Origin: Litorilinea aerophila
GTDB taxonomy: Bacteria > Chloroflexota > Anaerolineae > Caldilineales > Caldilineaceae
Assembly: GCF_006569185.2 (NCBI RefSeq)
Contig: NZ_VIGC02000030.1
Span: 1 to 64,000, forward strand
DNA length: 64,000 nt
Direction: 5' to 3'
Shown: positions 1 through 7,037 of the stretch, in pieces
Numbering within the stretch: position 1 is the stretch's first letter
Layout: each line of letters begins with the position of its first letter
Notes under the pieces: model-generated
Databases searched by the model: none
Told to the model about the DNA's origin: nothing
The model's input: the letters and a program-made list of their open reading frames with translations, nothing else
Program-made: the position numbers and the translations under genes

Positions 1-2
1 TG

Positions 3-314
3 ATCCGGCTGCTGGCCATCGGCCTGCGCGTGCTGACGCTGCTGGAATTCGTCGTCCGCCGCAACCTGGCTGCGACAGGAGCGGCACTGGCCGGGTTGTA
101 TGCCGGCAATCCCACACGAGCCACAGCCCGGCCGACGGCGGAGCGTCTCCTGGAGGCCTTCCAGGAGATCACCCTGACGGTGATTCAGGAGCCTCACCGA
201 ACCCATCGTCATCTGACCCCTCTGTCTGAGGTGCAACAGCGCATCCTCGCCTTGTTGGACTTCTCTACCGAGATCTACGCCAGGCTCTGCGCCGATTCCG
301 CCAAACCATCCTAA
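3..314 (+). CDS. transposase C-terminal part (IS1634-like), cut by window edge
   Basis: The reading frame is open from the first bases, so the gene begins outside the window. The visible 103 residues carry the stretch RLLAIGLRVLTLLEFVVRR followed by LAGLYAGNP and a C-terminal HLTPLS...QQRILALL. From memory this is the tail of IS4/IS1634-type DDE transposases common in Chloroflexota and cyanobacteria. The catalytic core is not visible, so activity cannot be judged. The insertion sequence end should lie between this stop and the lacI-type promoter at 364; I did not recognise a terminal inverted repeat there. An IS next to the fructan regulon suggests the cluster may be mobile or recently rearranged. 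Confidence 0.7.
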   Translation: MRLLAIGLRVLTLLEFVVRRNLAATGAALAGLYAGNPTRATARPTAERLLEAFQEITLTVIQEPHRTHRHLTPLSEVQQRILALLDFSTEIYARLCADSAKPS

Positions 315-363
315 AAATGAGCGAACCATAGGTGATCACTACACAAAATCGCAAAATTGGGTG

Positions 364-392
364 TTGACAGGCGAATTTCTCTGTGTTATTAT
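364..392 (+). promoter_or_regulatory. sigma-70-type promoter of the LacI-type regulator
   Basis: TTGACA at 364-369, a 17-nt spacer, and TATTAT at 387-392. The consensus match and ideal spacing make this the clearest housekeeping promoter in the window. The start point would fall about 398-400, inside the tandem operators that follow, which fits autorepression. Confidence 0.75.
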
Positions 393-397
393 CTTGG

Positions 398-424
398 CTA
401 ATACGAATTACTAATACGAATTAG
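398..424 (+). promoter_or_regulatory. two tandem LacI-type operators
   Basis: Two head-to-tail sites share one base: CTAATACGAATTAC (398-411) and CTAATACGAATTAG (411-424). They are variants of the perfect palindrome seen at 1581-1594 and 6986-6999. Their position just downstream of the -10 box would let the regulator block its own transcription. The central CG of a 14-bp palindrome is typical of LacI-family operators. Confidence 0.75.
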
Positions 425-450
425 TCGCCTTTCTCCCCAGAGAATCGACC

Positions 451-1491
451 ATGGCTTCTCGCAAGAGATCCCGCAATAAACCACCTTCTATGAAAGATGT
501 GGCCAGGGCTGCTGGCGTCTCCCAGACCACCGTCTCCTTTGTGGTCAATCAGGTGGCTGATGCTGGCATCCCCGCGGAGACGCAAGAGCGGGTCTGGGAA
601 GCAATTCGGGAGCTGGGCTATCGCCCCAACGCCATTGCCCGTGGGCTACGCAACCGGCGCACCCACACCATCGGGTTTATCTCCGATGAGATTGCCACCA
701 CGCCTTTTGCCGGCCAGATTATCCAGGGAGCGCAGGACACAGCCTGGCAATTTGAGCGGCTGATTTTGCTCGTTAATACCGGGGCCAACAAGCAGATGGA
801 GCAAGCGGCGGTGGAGATGATGTTGGAGAGGCAGGTGGATGGCATCATTTACGCCACCATGTATCATCGCCAGGTTACACCGCCGGAGGGCTTGCGTGAG
901 GTGCCTGCGGTGCTGTTGGACTGCTATGTAGCCGATGGATCCTTTCCCAGCGTCGTGCCGGATGAAGTGAATGCCGGTCGGGTTGCCACCGAGTATCTGA
1001 TCGCCAGGGGACATACCCGCATCGCCCACATCAGCAATGTCGATCCAATCCCTGCTACCCATGGGCGCCTGGAGGGATATAAAAGCGCCTTGGCTGATCA
1101 TGGTATCCCCTTTGATGTGTCGTTGGTTCGTGCCGAAGTCTCAGACGTGCCTGGGGGATATCGAGCGGGCTTGGCACTGTTACAGCGGTCAGATCGTCCC
1201 ACGGCCATCTTCTGTTTCAACGACCGTATGGCCATGGGGGTCTATCAGGCCGCTGCTGAGCTGGGTATTGCCATTCCCCAAGAATTGGCCCTTGTCGGCT
1301 TTGACAACCAGGAGGGCATCGCCGCCCGGCTGCGCCCCCCCCTGACTACCCTGGCATTGCCCCATTACGAGATGGGCCAATGGGCGGTAAACCATCTCCT
1401 GGCTTTGATCGAGCAACCTGATACATTTGCAAACCAGCCTCCTATACAACATACCATTACCTGCCCCCTGATTGAACGGGCGTCGGTCTAG
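451..1491 (+). CDS. LacI-family transcriptional regulator of fructan/sucrose genes
   Basis: This 346-residue protein has an N-terminal helix-turn-helix (MKDVARAAGVSQTTVSFVVN, about residues 12-31), then a hinge and a periplasmic-binding-protein-like sensor domain. The sensor includes the usual AIFCFNDRMAMG and LVGFDN stretches. Length matches the family. It should bind the CTAATACG-type palindromes before itself, before the ABC operon (1581) and before the secreted GH32 gene (6986), and leave them when a sugar binds. The sensor ligand cannot be read from sequence; fructose, sucrose or a short fructan is inferred from the target genes. The ATG has only a weak ribosome site, which suits a low-copy repressor. 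Confidence 0.9.
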   Translation: MASRKRSRNKPPSMKDVARAAGVSQTTVSFVVNQVADAGIPAETQERVWEAIRELGYRPNAIARGLRNRRTHTIGFISDEIATTPFAGQIIQGAQDTAWQFERLILLVNTGANKQMEQAAVEMMLERQVDGIIYATMYHRQVTPPEGLREVPAVLLDCYVADGSFPSVVPDEVNAGRVATEYLIARGHTRIAHISNVDPIPATHGRLEGYKSALADHGIPFDVSLVRAEVSDVPGGYRAGLALLQRSDRPTAIFCFNDRMAMGVYQAAAELGIAIPQELALVGFDNQEGIAARLRPPLTTLALPHYEMGQWAVNHLLALIEQPDTFANQPPIQHTITCPLIERASV

Positions 1492-1554
1492 AGAGTTTTC
1501 TGCTGTTCATAGAGAAGCCATAAAGAAGGCAGAAAAGGAGGTGAGAAAATCGAT

Positions 1555-1594
1555 TTGTTACAAAAATTTTTCGCTGCTAACTAATACGTATTAG
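1555..1594 (+). promoter_or_regulatory. promoter and operator of the sugar ABC/GH32 operon
   Basis: A perfect 14-bp palindrome CTAATACGTATTAG lies at 1581-1594, 46 nt before the binding-protein start. A possible -35 (TTGTTA, 1555-1560) and -10 (TAACTA, 1578-1583) with 17-nt spacing overlap the operator, so repressor binding would exclude polymerase. The operator is clear; the promoter boxes are a weaker call. Confidence 0.65.
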
Positions 1595-1639
1595 TTGTGT
1601 GTTACCCTACAATCTTTCCAACCAATGGAGGAACAATCT

Positions 1640-3019
1640 ATGCAATTCCGTCGGATTCCCCAGTGGATCATCGTCTGCTTGCTGATCGGCGCCGCGCTGA
1701 TTGCAGGCTGCTCCACACCCAACCAATCGGCTCAACCCGCTGCCGAGTCAGCGGCAGAGCCTGCGACCGAAACCACTGCCCCCCAGGCTGCGCCCCAAGA
1801 ATCCTCTGCCGAGACAACGGGAAAGGTCCAGTTGGGACTATGGACCCATTCCGCCGGCAATCCGGATGAACTGGCTGTGATTCAGGAGTGGGTGAATCGT
1901 TACAACGCCTCTCAGGATCAGTACGAAATCACCATCGAAGCCTTTCCCCAGGCCTCCTACAACGACTCGGTGGCCGCGGCCGCCGTGGCGGGCAGCCTGC
2001 CCTGCATTATCGACCTGGACGCGCCCACCGTGCCCAATTTTGCCTGGTCTGGCTACATTCAGCCCCTTCCCCTCACCGAAGCTGACGTGGCGGAGATGGG
2101 TGTCCTGAGTGCGGATGTGGGGCGCTACAACGGTCAGATCTACTCGCTCGGCCAGTTCGATGTCGCGCTCAACATTTTTGCCCGCAAATCTGTCCTGGAG
2201 CAATATGGCATCCGCGTGCCGACCCTGGATGAGCCGTGGACCAAAGATGAATTCATGGCGGCCCTCGACGCGCTCAAAGCGTCGGGTGAATTCGAATATC
2301 CCCTGGACGTCAACGCCGGGTACACGGGTGAGTGGTGGGCGTATGCCTACAGCCCCTGGCTGCAGAGCTTCGGCGGTGACCTGATCGACCGCTCCACCTA
2401 TCTGACTGCTGAGGGCGTCCTCAACGGTCCCGAGGCCGTGGCCTTCGGCGAATGGTTCCAGAGCCTCTTCAGCGAAGGTTACGCGCCGGCCACCCCCGCC
2501 GATGATCAGGGCTTCCTCCAGGGGCGCATCGCCCTGTGGTACACGGGTAGCTGGGCTGCCCAAACCGTGGTGGACGCCTACGGCGACGACGCCCTCTTCC
2601 TGCCCCCGCCCGACTTCGGCCACGGCCCCAAGATCGGCGCCGGCTCCTGGCAGATGGGCGTGACTACCAACTGTTCGCCCGAGGCGACCCCTGGCGCCGT
2701 GGAGTTCGTCATCTCCACCATGTCGCCGGAAAATATCGCCCTAATGTCTGAAGCCTCCAGCCTGATCCCCACCACTCGCGCTGCTGCGGCGCTGACCGAG
2801 GATTACAAGCCGGGTGGGCGCTTCGAGATTTTCTATGACATGGCCGAACGGTTTGCCGTGGTGCGGCCTGAGACCCCGGGCTACCTGACCATCTCCAACC
2901 AGTTCGAGCAGGCTCTGCTGAAGATTCGGGATGGCGGTAATGTGCAGGACGCCCTGGACGATGCCGTGGACGCCATTAACCAGGATATCGAGGACAACGG
3001 CGGCTACGGATTCAAGTAA
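1640..3019 (+). CDS. sugar ABC transporter substrate-binding lipoprotein
   Basis: Extracellular solute-binding protein family 1, 459 residues. The N-terminus has a signal peptide ending in LIAGC, so the mature protein is lipid-anchored outside the membrane. An Ala/Glu/Thr-rich linker follows before the binding fold starting near KVQLGLWTHSAG. I chose ATG 1640 because GGAGG sits 8 nt upstream (1627-1631) and because an upstream in-frame TTG at 1595 would put extra polar residues before the signal peptide. It heads an operon with two permeases and a GH32 enzyme under the LacI-type operator, so a fructo-oligosaccharide or sucrose ligand is likely. No ATPase gene is in the cluster; a shared MsiK-like ATPase elsewhere is the usual solution. 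Confidence 0.88.
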   Translation: MQFRRIPQWIIVCLLIGAALIAGCSTPNQSAQPAAESAAEPATETTAPQAAPQESSAETTGKVQLGLWTHSAGNPDELAVIQEWVNRYNASQDQYEITIEAFPQASYNDSVAAAAVAGSLPCIIDLDAPTVPNFAWSGYIQPLPLTEADVAEMGVLSADVGRYNGQIYSLGQFDVALNIFARKSVLEQYGIRVPTLDEPWTKDEFMAALDALKASGEFEYPLDVNAGYTGEWWAYAYSPWLQSFGGDLIDRSTYLTAEGVLNGPEAVAFGEWFQSLFSEGYAPATPADDQGFLQGRIALWYTGSWAAQTVVDAYGDDALFLPPPDFGHGPKIGAGSWQMGVTTNCSPEATPGAVEFVISTMSPENIALMSEASSLIPTTRAAAALTEDYKPGGRFEIFYDMAERFAVVRPETPGYLTISNQFEQALLKIRDGGNVQDALDDAVDAINQDIEDNGGYGFK

Positions 3020-3039
3020 TCTCCCCAGCAAATCTCGGC

Positions 3040-3120
3040 GGAATCCACCGGTACACCCTGCAAGTGAGAAATCAATCGGATTTCAGCAGCGGTATTTCCG
3101 CTGAATTGTACTGGTGTTCC
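3040..3120 (+). other. nested stem-loop between binding-protein and permease genes
   Basis: An outer stem pairs CACCGGTACA (3046-3055) with TGTACTGGTG (3107-3116), ten pairs with one G-U, extended by GGAA/TTCC at the base (3040-3043 with 3117-3120). Inside it an inner hairpin CAGCGG-TATTT-CCGCTG spans 3087-3103. There is no T-run, so it is not a simple terminator. Such intercistronic structures often stabilise the upstream binding-protein mRNA or dampen expression of the permeases. Confidence 0.6.
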
Positions 3121-3218
3121 TCTGTGGTGGACGGATAGGTGGGGCGGGAGCCTTCTCGCCCCACCCCCAGAGGGACAGCAGTGAATGAGATTCCCCAAGG
3201 AGATTGAGAGGGGACAAA

Positions 3219-4334
3219 ATGACGACAACAGCGGCTGAACTACGAGAGAAGCCAGCGAAGGGGAAGTCAAATTCTGATCTGATTCCGGGCCTGGCGATGG
3301 GCGGGGCGGCCTTTCTGCTCATTACCCTGTTCGTGATCGGGCCGTTCTTTGCCGGCATCTGGTACAGCTTCACCAATCAACGGCTTATTTCGCCCAATCC
3401 CACCGAGTTTGTGGGGCTGCGCAACTACACCCGCCTTCTGAAATTGAGCGTCCTGCCCTTGGAACCCCTGGTTGATGAAGCCAGCGGGGAATTCTTGCGC
3501 GATGAAGAGGGTAACCTGGTCTATCCCCGCTCCCGAGAATTCACCCGAGATGCGGAGAACTATCCTCAGTACGCGGGGCTGCGGGAATGGTTCAACATCG
3601 ATTGGGGAACCACGCGCTACGTGATTCTAGCCGGGGACCCCATTTTCATGCGTTCCCTGGTGAATAACTTCTTCTTCGCCCTGGTGGTCATCCCCCTGCA
3701 GACGGGCATCGGCTTGCTGCTGGCGGTGATGGTCAATCAGGGCATACCAGGCCAGAACTTCTTCCGCACCATGTTCTTCGCCCCGGTGGTGACCTCCATG
3801 GTGGTGGTGGCTACTGTATGGCGCTATCTCTACGATGTCAACAACGGACTGATCAACGAAATGCTGGGGAGCCTGACTTTCGGCGCCATCGGCTCAATTA
3901 ACTGGCTGGGCGATCCACGTGTAGCCATGTGGGCAATCATCATCATGTCCGTATGGCAGGGGGCGGGCTTCCAGATGATGCTCTTCGTGGCCGGTCTACA
4001 GCAGATCCCTGAGGATCTCTACGAGGCAGCCGGGATCGATGGGGCCAACGGCTGGCAAAAATTTTGGAATGTCACCCTTCCTGGGCTCCGTAACGTCATG
4101 GTCTTCAACTTCATCATCATTACCATTGCGGCCTTCCAGTTGTTCGATCAAGTGTTAGTGATGACCAATGGTGGCCCGGACAACGCGACCAGCACGGTGA
4201 TTTTTCACATGTTCCGGGTTGGCTTCCGTGAGCAGGATATTGCCTATGCCTCGACCATCGCGGTGGTCTTTTTTTTGATCATCCTGTTCATTAACTTCAT
4301 TCAGCGTCGAGTGACTATGGAAGGGGGGAGTTGA
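3219..4334 (+). CDS. sugar ABC transporter permease (MalF/UgpA type)
   Basis: A 371-residue inner-membrane permease with a first membrane span at about residues 21-45 and a large hydrophilic insertion between spans 1 and 2 (NPTEFVGLRNYTRLL through the DWGTT region). The C-terminal half carries the EAA loop (EAAGIDGANGWQKFW), which docks the ATPase. ATG 3219 is preferred over TTG 3204 because a GAGAGGGG ribosome site lies at 3206-3213. The next permease starts 2 nt after this stop. The inserted loop is longer than in typical CUT1 permeases. Confidence 0.88.
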   Translation: MTTTAAELREKPAKGKSNSDLIPGLAMGGAAFLLITLFVIGPFFAGIWYSFTNQRLISPNPTEFVGLRNYTRLLKLSVLPLEPLVDEASGEFLRDEEGNLVYPRSREFTRDAENYPQYAGLREWFNIDWGTTRYVILAGDPIFMRSLVNNFFFALVVIPLQTGIGLLLAVMVNQGIPGQNFFRTMFFAPVVTSMVVVATVWRYLYDVNNGLINEMLGSLTFGAIGSINWLGDPRVAMWAIIIMSVWQGAGFQMMLFVAGLQQIPEDLYEAAGIDGANGWQKFWNVTLPGLRNVMVFNFIIITIAAFQLFDQVLVMTNGGPDNATSTVIFHMFRVGFREQDIAYASTIAVVFFLIILFINFIQRRVTMEGGS

Positions 4335-4336
4335 TC

Positions 4337-5254
4337 ATGACGGCTACGCGTCGTAAATCAACGTCGCTGTTTTCCAAACGTACACAGCAGGCGCTCGCCT
4401 TGGGGCTGCGCTACATTCCTTTGCTGATCCTCCTGTTCTATTTTACCTTTCCGCTCCTCTTCATGTTTGCCTCGGCGTTCAAGTCGAGCAACCAGGCGAT
4501 TTTTGCCGATCTGCGCTCCTGGCGAGCTTTCGTTCCAGTTGGGGACGTTTCCCTGGACAACTTCATCTTTGTGTTTGAGAACAGCAACTTTCTCCGATAC
4601 ATTCTAAATTCGACCGGGCTGGCGTTTATAACCATCTTGCTGTCGCTGACGGTCAATAGCCTGGCCGCCTATGCTCTCTCTCGGCTGAAGTGGCCTGGCC
4701 AGAGACGGATTCTGGCCATCATCATTGCCACGCTGATCGTCCCTGGACAGGTGACCGTGATGCCCTTGTTGCTCCTGGTAGCCAACCTGCCCTCCATCTC
4801 CTTCGCAGACGGCATTCATATCACCAAGGGCTGGCTGGACACTTATCATGTACAATTCGTGCCCTTTGTGGCCAGCGCCTTTTCTATCTTTCTGTTCTAC
4901 CAATTCTTCCAGGAGATTCCTAAGGAATTGGACGAGGCCGCCATGGTGGATGGAGCCAATCGCTTCCAGATCTTCTACAAGATTCTTGTGCCGATCTCTG
5001 GGCCCGTCTTCGCTACAGTTTCCATTCTGACCTTCATTGGCAGTTGGAACTCCTTCCTGTGGCCCATTATGACCGTCCAGAGCGATGAGTTGCGACCGGT
5101 TATGGTTGGCCTCCAGTTCTTCTTCCAGCGAAACGTGCAGTGGGGACAGGTGATGGCCTATTCCACCATGATCACCATTCCGGTGTTGGCCTTTTTCTTC
5201 GCCTTCCAGAGCGCATTCGTCAAGAGCATTGCTTCCACGGGCATTAAGGGGTAA
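4337..5254 (+). CDS. sugar ABC transporter permease (MalG/UgpE type)
   Basis: A 305-residue partner permease with about six hydrophobic spans and the EAA loop ELDEAAMVDGANRFQ near residues 196-210. The ribosome site GGGGGGAG (4323-4330) lies inside the end of the upstream permease gene, so the two are probably translationally coupled. Together with the binding protein it forms the membrane channel of a CUT1-type sugar importer. The ATP-hydrolysing subunit is missing from this locus. Confidence 0.88.
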   Translation: MTATRRKSTSLFSKRTQQALALGLRYIPLLILLFYFTFPLLFMFASAFKSSNQAIFADLRSWRAFVPVGDVSLDNFIFVFENSNFLRYILNSTGLAFITILLSLTVNSLAAYALSRLKWPGQRRILAIIIATLIVPGQVTVMPLLLLVANLPSISFADGIHITKGWLDTYHVQFVPFVASAFSIFLFYQFFQEIPKELDEAAMVDGANRFQIFYKILVPISGPVFATVSILTFIGSWNSFLWPIMTVQSDELRPVMVGLQFFFQRNVQWGQVMAYSTMITIPVLAFFFAFQSAFVKSIASTGIKG

Positions 5255-5258
5255 ACGC

Positions 5259-5510
5259 ATGGGCATTGTCAGTTGGATTTTACTAGGCATCGTCGCAGGC
5301 GTCGTCATTGTGCGCTTCACGGGACAACGCAACGGAACCGGCTATCTGATGTTTTTTGTGGTTGGCATCATTGGCGCAGTGGCCGGTGGCTTTGCCGCCA
5401 ACTTGGTCATGCGTTTTCCACCTGTGGACTTTACATGGGCCAGTTTCTTTGTAGCCATCTTAGGCGCCGGTATCTTCCTCTTTCTCACCTCCGTCGGCCA
5501 ACAACGATGA
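5259..5510 (+). CDS. small GlsB/YeaQ/YmgE-type membrane protein
   Basis: An 83-residue protein made almost wholly of three hydrophobic stretches, starting MGIVSWILLGIVAGVV, which matches the transglycosylase-associated/GlsB (YeaQ) family pattern. ATG 5259 follows the permease stop by 4 nt, and its own stop overlaps the GH32 start (ATGA at 5507-5510), so it sits inside the sugar operon. The molecular role of the family is unclear; it is often linked to envelope stress. Its place between transporter and hydrolase is unusual. Confidence 0.7.
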   Translation: MGIVSWILLGIVAGVVIVRFTGQRNGTGYLMFFVVGIIGAVAGGFAANLVMRFPPVDFTWASFFVAILGAGIFLFLTSVGQQR

Positions 5511-6985
5511 TTGAGGCGATCTTGGATATGACGAATCGTGCGCACGCAAGAGACTTTGTTCGGCGAGACCCCCACCGACCCGGCTACCACTTTCTGCCGC
5601 CGGCCAACTGGATGAATGATCCGAATGGCTTCATCCAGTGGCGGGGCGAGTACCATCTTTTCTACCAGTACAACCCCGCAGGCCCCTGGCATGGGCATAT
5701 TCACTGGGGCCACGCGGTCAGCAAAGATCTAGTCCACTGGCAACATCTGCCCATCGCACTGGCCCCAACCCCTGGCGGCCCCGATGAGGAAGGGTGTTGG
5801 TCCGGCTGTGCGGTGGATGACAATGGCACGCCCACCCTTGTCTATACAGGCGTCCATACAGGCGTCCATCCCCAGGTGGTCTGTCTGGCTACCGGCGATT
5901 CGGACATGAGGACCTGGCGCAAGGACCCGGCCAACCCGGTGATCGCCGAGCCGCCGGCTCACATCCGCCACCGAACTGGCGGCCACTTCCGGGATCCCTT
6001 CGTCTGGCGAGAAAACGGGCGCTGGGAAATGCTGATCGCCGCCAAGATCGAAAACAAGGGCAGCGTGATCTTGCACTATCGCTCTGACGACTTGCGGCAG
6101 TGGGAGTACATGGGAACCTTTCTGGAGGGAGACGTTCGCCAGATCTACCCCTTCTGGACCGGGACCATGTGGGAGTGCCCGAATCTCGTCGATTTCGGCG
6201 AGCAGCGGAGCCTCATCTTTTCTGTTCAGGCCAACCCGAGGGACCACTTGTACGTGGTTCATTACACAGGACCGTATCGAGATGGCCGCCTGCATGCACG
6301 GCAACAGGGCATTCTGGTCTACGGCGGCTATTTCTACGCCGCGCACGTGGCCCGGGTGGCAGATGGACGTCACATCCTCTGGGCCTGGCTGAAGGAAGGC
6401 CGCAGTGAAGCCGCGTGCCAACAGGCCGGCTGGGCCGGGATTCTTTCCCTGCCTTTGGAACTCACTTTGGGTGAGGACGGCGAACCACGCTTGACCCCGG
6501 CCCGGGAGTTGACCAAGCTGCGCCGGGTGCACCGTCGGTTTGCCGGTCATCTTCCAGAGGACGCGATCCGCTGGGACACTGCAGGCGGCAGCTTGGAGAT
6601 TGTCGCTAGGTTTGCACCACCGACTGGTGAGGTGGGCGTCGTGGTGTTGGCCGCACCGGACGGCAGCGAGGAGACCCGGATCGTCTACCGGCCTGAACTG
6701 GCTCAGCTCTACCTGGAGACGAATGACTCCTCGCTGGCTGAAGACGTGGACAAGAATGTGCAGGTCGCCCCTTTGGCCCTTGCTTCGGGCGAGGAATTGG
6801 AACTCCGCATCTTCGTGGACCAGTCGGTGGTGGAAATCTTTACGAATCGCGCCTGTCTGATGGGCCGAGTTTACCCCACCCGCTCTGACAGCGTCGGAAT
6901 CCGGCTGATTGCCGGCCCCGGAGCCACCGGGCCGGTCACCCTGGACGTATGGCATCTGGTCCCCAACACCCTCTTTGTTGTCTAG
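5507..6985 (+). CDS. GH32 beta-fructosidase (cytoplasmic sucrose/fructan hydrolase)
   Basis: This 492-residue enzyme has no signal peptide and the full GH32 signature. WMNDPNG contains the nucleophile Asp38, FRDPF the transition-state stabiliser Asp163, and WECPN the acid/base Glu223. The five-blade propeller is followed by a beta-sandwich domain ending near residue 490. ATG 5507 overlaps the upstream stop by ATGA; a longer in-frame reading back to 5273 only shadows the small membrane protein. In this operon it should split imported sucrose or fructo-oligosaccharides to fructose and glucose. A second copy of its C-terminal sandwich lies as a fragment at 12991-13227. Confidence 0.92.
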   Translation: MIEAILDMTNRAHARDFVRRDPHRPGYHFLPPANWMNDPNGFIQWRGEYHLFYQYNPAGPWHGHIHWGHAVSKDLVHWQHLPIALAPTPGGPDEEGCWSGCAVDDNGTPTLVYTGVHTGVHPQVVCLATGDSDMRTWRKDPANPVIAEPPAHIRHRTGGHFRDPFVWRENGRWEMLIAAKIENKGSVILHYRSDDLRQWEYMGTFLEGDVRQIYPFWTGTMWECPNLVDFGEQRSLIFSVQANPRDHLYVVHYTGPYRDGRLHARQQGILVYGGYFYAAHVARVADGRHILWAWLKEGRSEAACQQAGWAGILSLPLELTLGEDGEPRLTPARELTKLRRVHRRFAGHLPEDAIRWDTAGGSLEIVARFAPPTGEVGVVVLAAPDGSEETRIVYRPELAQLYLETNDSSLAEDVDKNVQVAPLALASGEELELRIFVDQSVVEIFTNRACLMGRVYPTRSDSVGIRLIAGPGATGPVTLDVWHLVPNTLFVV

Positions 6986-6999
6986 CTAATACGTATTAC
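6986..6999 (+). promoter_or_regulatory. LacI-type operator before the secreted GH32 gene
   Basis: CTAATACGTATTAC starts right after the stop codon of the cytoplasmic GH32 gene and lies 38 nt before the next start. It differs from the 1581 site only at the last base. It implies that the large secreted enzyme has its own repressed promoter or is blocked by a roadblock mechanism. Confidence 0.72.
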
Positions 7000-7037
7000 T
7001 TGTTTGTTACTGATTTTTTTCACAGGGAGAAATGCAT

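Noticed and set aside
1535-1590. Perfect Shine-Dalgarno AAGGAGGTGA with a possible 9-codon frame (TTG 1555)
   Set aside because: The frame ends in the operator, overlaps the promoter boxes and has no conserved trait. It is more likely chance or a relic.
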